Assembly: GCA_002730975.1 (NCBI GenBank)
Contig: PCBO01000055.1
Location: 43,219 to 107,218, forward strand
Reading direction: 5' to 3'
Length of the DNA stretch: 64,000 nt
Origin: Opitutia bacterium
Lineage (GTDB): Bacteria > Verrucomicrobiota > Verrucomicrobiia > Opitutales > Seribacteraceae
Shown here: positions 1 to 15,000 of the stretch, piece after piece
How the letters are laid out: each line of letters opens with the position of its first letter
Position numbering within the stretch: the first letter of the stretch is position 1
Position numbers and translations under genes: made by a program
Notes under the pieces: model-generated
Databases searched by the model: none
Seen by the model: only the letters and a program-made list of their open reading frames with translations
What the model was told of the DNA's origin: nothing

Positions 1-3000
1 GCTTGGATGGCCAAAGTGGAAATGGATGATTTTCGAATTTACAACAAGGCTTTGTCGCCTTCCGAAATTTCGTCCATTTATAATTATGGCTCGGGCGATG
101 CCGGTCTACTTCCTAAATTCGCAGGGACGACTCCGTTCGGATTCAATCCGGTTCCGGTGACTGCTAGCTTCGTAAAGGGTTCTACGTCCCAATCGATCTC
201 GAATTTTTCGGTTGGAGACTTGAACGCCACCAACGCAAGTATATTGAATTTCACGAACACCGGAGCAAACAACGCCTATAGCCTTGACCTGAATGCTACT
301 GGCGATCCCGTGATGGTTCGCTTGGCTGTTCCTGCCAACACGGTCGATCTCAACGGAACAGGCAACCAGGCGGGTGCTTCCGAATTTCTTTACAGGATTG
401 TCACTTCCGTTGAAGACGATCTTCTGGCCTGGTATACTTTCGACGAAGACAACGGTTCTTTCGCAGGAGACTCCTCAGGTAGAAAAAGGCACGCAATTAT
501 TTCATCGGACGTACCCCGCGTAGTCGGTAAATTCGGCAACGCCATCGACATCAATGGCAATCACGTCTCGATCCCCTTCTTCATCGATCAAAGTTCCTCC
601 GCAAGCACCGGTCTGACCTTTTCGGCATGGATCAATCCGGATTCAGTGGATGGCGGATTGGATGGAGAGAAAACTCTATTTGCCACTGAGGATACTACAA
701 ATGGATGGGACTGGGGATTCTTCATCCGCTATCGCCGAATGAGTTTATGGACAGGGCAAAGCCGTGAAGAGATTGCACATAGAGTCTTCATTAAGGAATG
801 GTCGCACGTCGCGGCCACTTTCGATCCTGTCACACAAGTGGCAACAGCCTACCACAATGGCGAGCCTTCCGTTGCCACCACGTTCAACTTCACCGATACG
901 GCGAACATGATTCGCATAGGCAGCGACTACAATTCGAACCGTATTTTCGATGGTCGGATCGACGACGTTCGCATCTTTGGCAGACCACTAAACACACAAG
1001 AAATCAAAGCGATTTGGGGCGGAGGCAGCGGCGATCTCGGCCCTGCTCCAACTTTCGTCGTGCAAACCCCAACCACTGAGACAGTCATACCGGTCACAGT
1101 CAATTTCAACCAACCGGTACTGGATTTTAACGCAAGCGATGATCTGCAAATCACAGGAGGCAGCATTATAGACTTCAATGCCACAACCAATACCTTCAAG
1201 ATCATTCCCACAGCCTTTGACTCCAATATCACAATCGAAATGCCGGCAAGTTCGGTTACAAACGGTTTTGGGCGCAAGAACGAATCGGCGAGCTACAAGA
1301 TTGAATATCGTGCCCATAGAGTAGGCGAAACCAACTTGATTGCATGGTGGAAATTCGACGACGCAGGGGGCAACAATGCATACGATTCAGCCGGTGGCGA
1401 CGACAACGGCACAATCTTTTCAGATGACTGGGTAGGAGGAAAGTTCGGAGGCGCAATGTCATTTGACACAGACAACAACATGAGCGTCGCAGGCCTATCG
1501 AAAGAACTCAAAACCGCGACCATTTCCTTCTGGGCGCTCCCAAGAGCTGAAGGTAACTTGACAGTCATCAACAACGACCAATGGGCAGGAGACGTTGATT
1601 TACGCAGCATTAATCGTCGCCTCCTACTGCGTTCCTCCAATCTGGACCAGCGCGGTTTGCCAATCACTGCAAATGATGAGTTCTGGAGCGGATCGGTGCT
1701 TAAACTCTACCAATGGAATCATGTGGCGTTAACCTACGACTTGTTGAATAAACGCGTCCGATTCTATTTGGATGGAGTCCTTGATGCCGAAAGTCCATTT
1801 GCGGGAACCCACGCACTAGCATTAGACCATCAATTTTGGGTCGGTAAAAACGATACGGATACAACAAATTTCTTTCTGGATGATCTTAGAATTTATGATT
1901 CCGTTCTCAATCAAAACGAAATTGCCCGGCTGTATGGTGGAGGATTTGGCGATTTCGATAATCGAATCGTAAGTTTCGAATCCAAGCCATCTCTTACAAC
2001 TCCTATCCCTGTAACGGTTCGTTTTCTTCAGGATGGCTTCCCCGTCGAAGTAGCAGGTTTCGACCAACTTGACCTCAATGTCACCGATGGAACCATTTCT
2101 AGTTTTTCCAAACAATCTTCAGGCGTGTATAGTTTTGGAATCACACCCCTAAATTCTTCGATCACTGGGTCCGTAACTTTATCCATTCCCGGAGGAACAG
2201 CAATTAACCACAAAGGGATCGCATTCCCATCGGGTTCTCACGTCGTCGAATACCGTTTGCCGTTAGTACGTGAAGAGTCCTTGATTGCTCACTACAAGTT
2301 CGATGATGCCGATGGAACCGAAGCAATCAATGAAGTGGAGGATGGTCCTTCGGCTAAACTCGTGGACGGCTTAATTTTTGATGATGCAGGGAAATTCGGT
2401 CGGGCTCTCTCTTTTCCGGATGGCGACGACAGGCTTGATATCGAAGGTGGTTTACCCCTTGAATCGAACTGGACTCTCGCCGTCTGGTTCAAGCAACTTT
2501 TAGATAATTCCGGCGTGCGACGACTTTTCCGAGGGTCTATCGAATCCCACGCTCTTGTACCACAAGCAAGCGATGATCTCGGGATTTTTATTTCAGGCGG
2601 TACAGGTTTCATCGATTCAGGCGCCGATCTTCCTTCTGCTAATTATCTTGATTGGCACCACATCACCGTTGTGGGCACAGGTGGAAAAACCATCTTTTAT
2701 ATCGACGGAACAAAGACTGGTGTGACCATCGGACAAAGCAATGATGCCCTAAATTACGTAGGGAACACCAATTCGGGGAATTGGGAAAGGTTCGCCAAGT
2801 TCCTCGATGATCTCCGCATTTACAATTCCGCCCTAGATCCTGACGAAGTTGCCTCTATCTATGGTGCAGGAGCCGGAGACTTTCAGCGAATTCCGGCTAT
2901 TGCCACAGGACTCGCGCTGACCGTGGAAAAAGGGAAACCTGTAAATTATAAGATTTCCGTCCAAGACGCCTCCTCAATTACAGCAACAGGATTGCCCGGC

Positions 3001-6000
3001 AGTTTAAGCCTCAACCCCGCAACGGGCGTTATTTCCGGATCCACCCAATTGACGGGCACTTCAGAGGTGGAGTTAAACGCAACCAACTTGAACGGAAGCT
3101 CCATAGGAAACCTGGTTATCCGCATGGTGGATTTCGATGCCTATTCTGCAAAAATGGAAATCCGATTTCCCGGAACATTAGGAAAAGGACTGCCGAGTGA
3201 CCTCCCCGGTCTCGCTTTATGGTTAGATGCAGCAAGCATACAAGGCGCGATTGGCGACCGGGTGACCATCTGGCCTGATAGTTCCGGGAATGAAAACAAC
3301 CTCGACAATGTCCGCGGTTGGCCGGCGATCGCCGCTCATGAATCACAGGAAGGTCGCAAAGTTGTGCGATTCGATGGATTCTCACAACTTCATTCGACCA
3401 CGGACTTCGGTCCCATGCTTTCCGAATACTCGGTTCTCACCGTTGCGAGACACATAGGCGGAGCCGATGAGCGAGTTATTACTTCTATTGGCTCTGATTG
3501 GGCATTTGGTCTTGGCAACGGCAACACAGGGCACTGGACAGCGGGTGGAACCGTCATAGCAGCAGCAGCCCAAGCGGATACGAAATGGCACATGTATTCC
3601 GGCACCATGGCCAGTAGCGCTCTCGCTACCTTGCGAAGAGACCGATTCACTTTGGCAACAAACCTTGCAGGTGCTGACCCCGCATCCTACAAACCCGCTC
3701 TAATCGCAATTGGGGGTAGCAACGCCAACGACCAATTCGCTAAAGCGGAGGTGGCCGAAGTCTTAGTCTTCAACCGTGTGCTCACTCAAAGCGAAATCGA
3801 TGCGATGGAGTCCTACCTCCACGACAAATGGTTTGGCGGTTCCACAAAGGACTTTCCGTTACTCGTCCGCCTCGGTCCTGAACAAGTAGCAGGTTTCGAT
3901 TACTCCACCTTTGCAGACCAGACCGCTGCGGGCGACCTAAGATTCTTTGATTCGTCTATTCGCGAACTTCCCCATGAACTTGAAAAATGGGATATTACCG
4001 GAGAATCCATCGCTTGGGTGAAGCTAAATGACATTGATCCCGAGGAAATCGTCACTGCCTATTGGGGCAACGATTCGGACAAGGTTGCTCCGGCATACCG
4101 AACAGACGGTTCCGTATGGAATGACTTCGAGGGAGTCTGGCACCTTTCACAGGCTTCGCCCGATCCTGTAGTGACTTCCGGCACGGGAGGTCGCAACGGG
4201 TTTCGCAACGGAGGAGTGACTAGCGGGGAGAATTCATCTATTGGCCTTGGATATAACTTCGATGGCCTTGATGACAGTATATCGATTGGCGGCTATTCGG
4301 GCATCCTCGGTTCCTCCCCACGTACAATTTCGGCGTGGGTCAAGACTTCCGGAAATACTGGAGACATCGCAGTCTGGGGCGTAGCACCAGGCAACCACTG
4401 GCAGTTCGGTATAGTCTCTGGCACTCTTCAATTGTCTGCCGGATCGGGAATCGTAAATGGAACCGCAACAGTGAACGACGGCAATTGGCACCATCTGGCC
4501 GTAACCTTTCCAACCGGTTCAACCGACTCGAACCAATCCATACTTTATTTCGACGGCAAACAGGAACCGTTCGGAAACTCAGCAACAGGTGCCGTGACCA
4601 CAACAAGCGGTGGAAACGTCACCTTTGGTTACGGCGTTCAAAACCCATCTCGCTTCAATGGAAGCATGGATGAAATCCGCATCTCAAACGTGAGCAGAGG
4701 TTCCCGTTGGATTCACTACTCCGCCGAAAACCAAAAACCCGCCTCCACCTTTGTTTCCACTTCGACTGAATACCTCATAGCTCCACAGTTACCCAGCGAA
4801 TTGAACGCCTCCGTGGCACAGGGGATTGCTTTCTCCTACGTTATTCCGGCCTCCCCTCCCGCCACCCTATACAGTGCTACCGGATTACCCTCTTGGGCAG
4901 ATATCAACATCAACTCCGCAACGGGTGAAATCACGGGCACTCCCGAGGGCGACGGAATCTTTACCGCTAGTGTCACAGCGACAAACGCAAAGGGTTCCAC
5001 TACGGTCGCCTTGAATCTGATCTCCGAAGCGACGCCATCCATCGCAACTCTAAGAGCCCTTGGCGCCGAAGAAGTGGAAGGTCGTACAGCCACCGTACTC
5101 GGAGACGTGAACTCAACTGGGGGAGATGCCCCTGAGGTTTTCGTATTCTACGGAACTTCGGATGCTGGCACCACCTCTTCTGCATGGGACGCGAACAAAA
5201 GCCTCGGATCAATAAATCAAGGACCTTTCGACTCGAAACTGACGAACATCGATAGTGGGCAGACCTACTTCTTCCGCTTTCTAGCCGTGAACAGCGGCGG
5301 TACTTCATGGTCCGGCCTCGCTTCTTTCACGACAAAGCGTTTCGATCAGGGCACCATACGCATTCACACGGGCGACGATGCAACGGGTCTCAACTCAGGT
5401 TTCTATTGGGATAAGGGGGCGGGCGAATCCAAGATTTTCGATGCCAATTCCACCGTAACGAATACCTATGTTGGCCCGGACGGTAGCGCCTGGCCCGTAA
5501 CGGTCACCACCTTTCAATTACATGAAAACTTGTATCTCGGGTCGAACTTGAGCCAAATAATTTTGAGCGGCAAGAATTCTCTTTCTCTACGAATCGATGG
5601 AAACGCAACGATTGAGAAGAGCTTTTCCGGCGCTACCCCCTTGCCCAACCCTATTGTCGTTGGGGCAACGAAAATTGATGGTCATGATGGATACTATGGG
5701 GACGATCCGACGAGAAGCAACCGCATGGGCTTAAGTGTTCTCGGTGGTTACGGGGGGAATAGCGGCCCCGGAAGAGGTTATAAGACCTGGTTGACGGGCG
5801 GAGGAGCTTCCCATGCCGGTGAGGGTGGTCAGGGTGATCGCGGACCGGCGGGATTATCCTATGGCTCCGGAGCACTCGATTTCCTGATCGGCGGTTCAGG
5901 AGGTGGCGGCGGAAACGGAGGCGAAGCCGGAGGAGGTGGAGGCGCGCTGGAGATCATAGCCACCGGAGACCTTACAATTGCGGCAGGAGTAACCATCAAG

Positions 6001-9000
6001 ATGAACGGCGGCACTATTTTCGTGAATCCGAACCAAGGAGCTTACCGCACCGGCGGAGCCGGCTCCGGAGGTTCTATCCGGATCGAAGCCGCAAATGTAA
6101 ACAATCTGGGAATTCTGGAAGCGCGAGGCGGCGATGCCGCCGGCCAAGATGAACGCGAAACCGGACAACGTTATCGTGAAAGCGTTGGAGGAGGTGGTGG
6201 TGGTGGTAGAGTAGCCATTATTTCGGACGGCATGATCCAAAAAGGGACCATCAACGTAAACGGCGGTAAGGGTATGGCGGAAGGCTTACCCGGTCTGCCC
6301 GGCTCATTGTACGTCGGTCCCAAGAGCCAAGTCACCGGTGATCTGATTTTTAATTCAGGCACACTTACCATCGATACAGGTGGATCATGGTCGCATAGTT
6401 CGGGAGCGAAAGGAGCAGGAATGGTCACTTATCATTCCTTCGAGGGCAATGGCGGAGCCCGCTTCGGTTACGGTATTTGCACCTTCTCCTTCAACTCTAT
6501 CAATCTTGGTTCTGGCGTTGCCGTCCTCGTTCGTGGTCGTAACGCCCTTCAATTGAAAGTTACCGGAAACGTCATCATTGACGCCGCTATTTCACTAGAT
6601 GGTTCTTCCGGTACCCAAGGAGCCTATTCCGGGCGAGGCGGTCCCGGAGGATGGAATTCAGGTCGCGCCGCAGACAACGTCACTTCGAACGAACACCCCG
6701 CGCTCGAAGGACAAGGCCCCGGGGGGGGGCGTGGTTTCGAAACCGGACGCTCTAACGGCGGTGGCAGTTATGGCAGTCAAGGAACAGGAGGACTATTCGG
6801 CGGTACTCCGGGCTCAACTTACGGCGACGAAGTAATCACTTATCTCATAGGTGGTTCAGGAGGCGGGCATGCCGAACGCGGAACGGGTAACTCTGGTGGG
6901 GGTGGAGGCGCCATAGGCATCCAATCGGACGGGAACCTGACAATCGGCGCCAATGGCTTGGTATCGGTGAATGGCGGCAATGGTCTTTACTTCAATGGCG
7001 ACAGATCAGGTGCAGGCGGATCAGGTGGTTCCATACGCTTCGAAGCGGCGAATATTTTAAATTTGGGGACTCTTACGGCTAAAGGTGGAAATTCACTCAT
7101 TATGTCTTCCGGAGGAGCCGGAGGAGCCGGTCGGATTGCCCTATTGTCTCCCGGCAACCTCACCCAAGGCAACCTTGACGTCAGCGGTGGAGAAATCGTT
7201 CGGCAGAGCATTCCGGGCGTAATCCGATCGGAAGATTTGCTAGGGCATTGGAAATTCGAGGAAGCCATCGGTGAGAATACGGCGGTAGACTCCGGCTCCA
7301 AGGGATTGAATGGAACAATCTCAGGTTCTCCTGCACGCGTTCCGGGAGTCATCGGCAATGCGTTCCGTTTCGATGGCAACGACGACAGAGTGGTCGTTCC
7401 CAACAACATTGCCCTGCATCTCGACAAGTATACCGTTTCTTTTTGGGTATACCCGGAGCAAAACAATGAAGCATGGACTGGGCTTTTTGGCCGGCAAGGT
7501 AGGAATTACGCTTTCTGGCTAGGAAACTCCAACAATAACCTCAATGGATTTATTCATCACCGTTTTCATGAAGGTGGCGAGACAAATAGTGGTCCTGGCA
7601 ACGTCACTTTAACGAAATGGAACAAGTGGTTTCACGTCGTTGGAACGAACCAAGGTTTGGGTGGGATCGCAGCAACCTATCTGAATGGAATTCTCATTCA
7701 ACAGAAAAACATAACGGCCGCTTTGGGTATCAACACCACGGCTCCTCTAAACATTGGAGTAAATCCCGTGGACGGGGACTCAAACAGTAGTTACTTTCTC
7801 GGCATAATCGACGATGTGCGTCTCTATGGTCAAGCTCTCCCACCTGAAGAAGTCTACTACCTTTACCAAGGAGATATGGGTTTGGCCGAAAGAGCACCCC
7901 TCACCGCGGCTCGCCAAGCCGGGTCAGGAACCGCAGCTATCGTACAGATGCCGTCCATATCTGCCCCCTCATACACTACCGCCACTTATGGACAACCATT
8001 CTCCACTTCCACATCCGCCGGATATGGGGTAACCTACGAGTTTATCGGCTTGCCGCCCGGACTTGACACTCGTGAGCCCTTCACTCCTGCCGAGATACCC
8101 GGAAGTTTGGCATGGTACGCAAGCGACGAAAACACATCCATCGAGATTGAGACGTTCACGACGGATTTAAACATAACGACAAGGCCCGAAAACCTTATCG
8201 GCTTTTGGAAATTCGAAGAGGCGACGGGTACGAATGCCGCCAACTCCGGCATCTCAGGAATTCTGCACGACGCCACTTTGAACGGAGGTGCTGTCTTCTC
8301 TACTGTGGAAGCCAAGTTCGGTTCTGGCTCCCTGCAGATTCCTACGAGCACGACAACCCCTTATGCCGAGGTTCAGAATGGTGGTCTCTCCTTGAATGCT
8401 TCGTACACGATTTCCGTTTGGTTCAAGAACCTCTACTCCAATGGCACTTGGCGCACACTTACGCGAGGATCCAACACAGATCATCAGGTAATAATTGGGG
8501 CGGGCAACGACAACCTTGGTCTTTACGCCAACGGTCGTGGGGACTTCCTGGACTCCGGATTCGACATGCCGTCCGCCGACTACCAAGGATCTTGGCATCA
8601 TATCGCAGCAGTCGGTGATGCAGATCAAACCAAGTTCTATGTGGACGGAATCCTTCAAGGAACAAGCAATCGAGCCGGGATCGACAATGTCTTCGCAATA
8701 GGCAATTACCAAGGCGGCAATCAAAGTTTCGCAGAGTTCCTCGACGATGTTCGAGTTTACGATATTGCTCTTAGTGTCACCGAGGTCGCGAACCTTTATG
8801 GTGGCGGAAACGGCGACGATGGAAACACCACCTCAATAGAAACCGAACGCGTAAAGACTTGGAAAGATCTTTCGGGCAACGGAAGACATGCTTCCACTCA
8901 AAACCTTCCAAATGGTCCGATAGTCGTTCCAAACTCACTCGAAGGCAAACCCTTGGCTCGTTTTGGTATCGGCGACTCACTAACCATCACGGATCCTCGT

Positions 9001-12000
9001 CCGATGCCCATGACCGTCTATGTCGTGGGAAGACAACTTTCGGATACTGGTTCAAATCGTGAATTGTTTACCCAAAACGGATGGCGTATGGCTGATAACG
9101 GGACATGGAGACTTCGCCGCTGGAATAATAATAATCCCGACGTCAACTCAGCTCTTCCATCTTCGGTTTACTCATTAGTCGGATGGCAGGTTAAGCGATA
9201 CGAATACCTGATGTGGGTCAATGGAGTTTCCTATACAAGCGGTACCAGCACTTCAGGGCAATGGCACCAAAACGTTCTCTTTGACCGAATCAATTTCAAC
9301 TCCGATTGGGAACTTGGGGAAATCCTGATGTTTCAGGACAAGATGGAAGATGATGATCGCCTAAACCTGGAAGGCTACTTAGCGCACAAATGGGGTTTGG
9401 ACATAAACCTGCCGAATAATCACCCATTCAAGAACGAGAGTCCGAAAGGACCTCAAGGAGCGATCATATCCGGCATACCGACTAAGGCGGGCGATTCTCA
9501 AGTCACGGTAAAAGCAAGCAATGTTTGGGGTGTGGCCGAAAAGACTTTCACCATCGCGGTTGCACCTGCCAAGCCTCGAGCGCTTACGCTTAGTGCTACG
9601 GAGGTAGCTTCAAAAGGAGCTCGTTTGAACGGAACTCTTCATGATACAGGCGGCGAGGAAGTCGCAGTACTCTTCGACTGGGGTTTAAGCGACACCAACC
9701 TTGACAGCAACGTCACCCTTTCGGGAAGCCTCGATTCAGGCGCATTCTCGCATTTTTTGCCAAACCTCGAATCCAACACCACGTATTTCTACAGGGCCAA
9801 GGTCGCAAACGGAGCCGGAGTCTCCAATGGCAATGACGTATCTTCTTCACCGTTATTCCATTGGAAACTCGAAGACCAGGGAACATCCGCATTTGACCAG
9901 ACGGGATCTCGGCAAGGGCAAATCGTTGGCGCTACGTCAATAATGGACGGCACCCGGGGAAGAGTCCTTCATTTTGATGGCGACGACGACTACGTAACTT
10001 TTAGCGACATAGACGAAATGGACACTCCCGACGAGTTTTCCGTCTCCCTTTGGTTCAAGCGCGACTCCGACCTCTCGGGAGGCAACCCGACTGCGAGCAA
10101 CAACGAAGTCAACAATGTCCTCGTTGCGCAGAGTAGCGATAGCTATAACGACAATTTGGAAATCGGTACAGAAGGTTCCCAAGTTGAAATCTACATTGAT
10201 TCGGGAACCGGTGCTGCTACGGACACTTCTGTAAGAATTGAAGCAGGTATCCAAACCGGCCAATGGCATCATCTCTCATTGACCTATGGATCGGAAATGA
10301 CCTTGTACGTGGATGGAGTTAAAATCGCGACATGGACTCAATACAATGGACGACTCGACAGCAGCGAGTCTTCACCGCTATCTCTTGGAATAGCTCGACC
10401 GGGTGAAGCTTCGAGCATTGGTAGTTGGGGCGACTTCAACGGCAGCATTTCGGACGTACGCATCCACCCGACCTCACTTTCTGCCTTAGAGGTAAAAATC
10501 CTTGCGGGCGATTCAGGTATTCAATCCTTCACTACAGGTATAATTCCGGCGCTTCCGGTAGTCAAAGTTCTACCAGTTACTGACCTGACCGATACGAACG
10601 CCACTCTCAACTTCGAATTGGTTTCCTATGATGGATCTCCACCTGACCTTACCGTTTATTGGGGACCTGTCGAAAGAGGTGAAAACCAAGGTCTATGGCA
10701 ACAAAACTTCGTCTTAGGTTCCATGGGTGCAGGCAAGCACTCGCACAAGATAGGCGGGTTCTCGTCCGGAGAAAATATTTTTTACCGCGTAAAGGCGACT
10801 AGCTCGACTGGTTCGGACTGGTCGGACAGGGCAGAAAGTTTTCGAATGGTCAGCAAACCGATTGCAGTGACCTTACCCGCGACAGACCGGACGGAATCGA
10901 CGGCTATTCTTCATGGTCGCATTGAGAGCAACGGCGGAGAAGAAGTTACGATCAGTCTTGATCCACCAAGAATTTCCGAAGGCTTGATAGCGCACTGGCG
11001 CTTCGATGAAGGAACAGGCGTCGAAACCCATGATTCAACGGGGTATTCTCCAACTGCTCAAGTATTCGGCGGCGCCACGTGGTCGGCAGGAATGGGAGGA
11101 GCTTACGGAAAAGCTCTAGACTTCGATGGATCAAGCCTAGCGTATGTTCAAGCGGGAAGCATGCGAATCAGTGGAGCCACGAGTTTCACCGCATGGGTAT
11201 ACAAGCGTAACTTGGGTAACTGGCAGCGAGTCATTGATTTCGGTAATGGTCCCAACAACAACAACCTGCTCTTGGCGAATGAAGGTACTACCAGCAGAGG
11301 AATTTGGAGTATTCGCCAAGGCAACAACCAGCGACTGTTGAGAGTCAATGACTTCTGGACTCTCAACGAGTGGCAACATGTCGTTGCCACTGTCAATGCC
11401 CAAGGCGTTATGAGATTGTATCGTAACGGACAAATGCTCGGAACTACTAACGGTCATGTCCCTAGCAACGATACTCGGACCAATCAATACATTGGAAAAA
11501 GCAACTGGGGTGACGCTCTCTTCGATGGTATAATAGATGATGTTCGGGTCTACGACCGCGACCTGACCGAACAAGAAGCAAGCGACATTTTCAAGGGCGA
11601 CTTGGAGAGCACCTTTACTCTTGGCGGCGACGATCCGGTCGTCCAGATTTTCTGGGGTGACGAAGACGCCGGATTCACCACCGAAGTCAATGCATCCGAT
11701 TCAGCCAAATGGGATGACGTCGTAGACTTGGGCATTCGTGAAGTCGGCGATTTCATCCTCCCTCTCTCAGGGCTCACGGCGGGAAGAACTTACCATTACC
11801 GCATAAGAGCGCAAAACGCCGCCGGTGAGGTTTGGTCATCGCAAGCGACTAAATTCACCGCGGGGTCCTTTGAATTCACCACTGACTCACTCCCCCACCA
11901 AGAGATGATCCTGTGGCTCGACGCATCCGATGTTGACGGCGACGGAAACACCTCCAACGAACCTTTCGGCGGGAGCCTCAACTTCTGGCACGACAAATCA

Positions 12001-15000
12001 GGCAAAGGACACCATGCAGGGAACGGGAATGGTCCCGAAATCGCCCCCGGTCGTTGGAACGGCCACCCGATTGCAAAATTCAACGGCATTGACCAATACT
12101 TGCGAGTGGCGGACTCCGAACCCTTCAATTTCGGTGAAAAGGCAACCTTGTTTCTTGTAACAAAGGGAGACACCATCGGTAACTGGAGACCGATTATTTC
12201 TAAAAGAGGCGAGGATAGCGTGGGTTGGCAGTTCCGGAAGCCGAACAACGACTACGCAACCTTTACGGTCCGTGGCACCACGGGTGCAGACGGTTCTTAT
12301 GGCGGTACCAAAATTAATGGTGAAATCCATGTTTGGGCAGCTCGAAGAGACGGTTTCAAGCGCACTCAATGGGCCGACGGAAACCAAGAATTCAACATCG
12401 ACGATCGAGGTCCTGTACCGGCCACTGACGATGACGTCGTGATAGGTGCGCGGGACCAAGATGGCATACGAGCTTACGCAAGTGTCGAAATTGGTGAAAT
12501 ACTTTTCTTCAGCTCTGATTTAACGGACAATGAAGTCGCCATGGTTGAAGGCTACCTCAGCCACAAATGGGGACTTTCAGAACAATTGAGCGGCTCACAT
12601 CCTCACAAGAGTGCCCCACCCTCTTTTGAAAACCGACCGGGCATTCTGAATAAATCGGAGATATCCCTGCTCAAGGACAACCCATTTTCTCTGCAAATAA
12701 TTGCCGACAGACAGACAGATTCCTACCTTGCCTCCGGTTTGCCATCGGGACTCTCAATCAATCCCCTTTCCGGACTGATATCGGGAACGCCTACGGCAGA
12801 GGGTTCCTTCGGTGTTACCATTAACGCCAGTAATGCAGCAGGCAGTCGCCCCAGCACCCTGACTCTTCACGTCAAGGATTACACCCGGTGGGAATATTCT
12901 GCGCCCATTACTTTTCCCGGGTATGATGGTAATGAAACTTTAACCGACTTCCCGGTTTATGTTCAGATAGACGATGAGATTAACAGTTTTTCGTATGAAC
13001 AATTCGATTCCCCTGCAGGTTTCGACCTCAGATTCGTAGGGTCCGATGGAGCCGAAGAATTAAAATACGAACCCGTCAAGTGGAATCCTTCCGGTGTTTC
13101 CGCCTACTGGGTAAGGGTACCCGAATTGAAAACAGGCACGACAATCACCGCAAAATGGGGTAATCCCAGTGCGGCGACACAACCCGGCTATTGTTTGGAC
13201 GGATCCATTTGGAATCGTTTCCATGCAGTTTGGCATATGGAGGGCGAGGATCCTACGGTCGTCCGTGAATCGAGTGGAAGTCTGCATGGTACTGCAATAA
13301 ACTTCAATGACAGTCCTCGCGTAGCAGGAGTGATAGGAAAAGCTCTTTCTTTCGACGGAATCAATGATTACGTCAATCTGCCCCTCGAATCGCATCCTCC
13401 GGGAGATGCCAAGCAACTCACCATTTCCTTTTGGTCTTATGGTGGCGTAAGTTTACCGAAAAACACTTCCATATTGGAGTCCGGTTCATCCCTCGGCAGG
13501 CATTTAAACATTCACCATCCTTGGAGCAATGGGCGGATTTATTGGCAGGCAGGTTCAGGCAGTGTCGACAGTGTAGAAAAAGACGACTTCGAATACAGGG
13601 GCAAGTGGGTACACTGGACATTTCAAAAAGAAAGCTCCATCGGCGCCATGTACATTTACAAGAACGGTGAAGAATGGATGTCCGGATACTCGCGAACTCG
13701 ACCTTTTGGGGGACCTGTGGACAATTTTCGCCTAGGTTCGGGTCGAACCGGGGGAAGCTACTGGCATGGCTGGCTAGATGAAGTCAGGATTTCTCTAGAG
13801 TTGGCGTCGGCGGCCTCAATCAAGGCATCCTACTCGAGCCAAATACCGGGAGCAAACTTTGTTTCCATCGGAACAGTGGAAGGCCCCCCCACCCTTATCC
13901 CCGGTCAGGTAATCAGAGGCTTTGCCAATGACGCGAACCGTTCCGTTTCATACGCGCTCCAGACCTTCCCTGCCGCCACCCAATTCGCGGCGGCGGGTTT
14001 GCCCTTCGGGCTCAGCATCAATTCCAGCACGGGAGAAATCACCGGCAATCCGATTCAAGGCAGTTCGACGAATATCACGGTAACTGCCGGCAATTCGAAA
14101 GGTTCCGATCAAGGAATCGTAAGTTTGGTGATCGTCGACCTGAATGAGTTTACGCACAAGACCACCATGACCTTCGAGGGTTATGACGGTAACGAAACCC
14201 TAAAGGATTTTCCCGTCCTCGTAAAGTTAACCGACGACTTAACAAACTTCAGTCTTCGCTCTTTCCAGTCTCACAAGGGCAACGACCTTCGTTTTTACGA
14301 CGACAGGGCAAATGAACTTGCTTATGAAATCGACGAATGGAACGAAGCTAACGGTGAAATACTAGCTTGGGTAAGAGTAAAAGAGCTCACCCAAGATCTT
14401 AACGTCACTGCACACTGGGGACATTCCGGACATACGGGGCAAGCTCCGACTTACGCTTACGACGGTTCCACCTGGTCTGCCGGTTTCCGAGGCGTTTGGC
14501 ACCTCCACCCTATGGACACGGCAGGACTGTTGACCGATTCCTCCCCTTATCGTAACCATGCCGACAACCATGACGGAATCGATCGCCCCATAGGGCTCAT
14601 CGGGTCGGGACGAACGATTGGAGGGGGTCCCGACACTTTCTTGTCGATTCCTTCCAGCTCTACCATCGACGATCTGCAAGAAGGAGACTTCAGCTTTTCA
14701 ACTTGGTTGCGTCTGGAGGACCCGGTACCACCCGAACTGCCGAACGTGCTACAAGGACGGGGATTCCAAATGGTTCCGAACGATTCCTACTTCAACAACA
14801 TAGAAAGCCTCTTGGCCCTTTCTCCTACGGGATCTCGCATCATGAGCAAAGGTCCGGGGCAAGGTTTTTACATTAACGGTGACGCCGCATTCATCGCCGC
14901 TGGAATTGGCATAACGAACGTGGATAATTACATGAGTTTGTTCGTCGGGATGTTCAAGGCTCCAGAAACCGGAAACTTCCAATTCAGATGTACCAACAAG

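Noticed and set aside
6987..7466. Antisense open frame of 159 codons inside the giant gene
   Set aside because: It lies opposite the glycine-rich and LamG coding sequence, has a Pro-rich composition expected from the complement of Gly codons, and has no family features.
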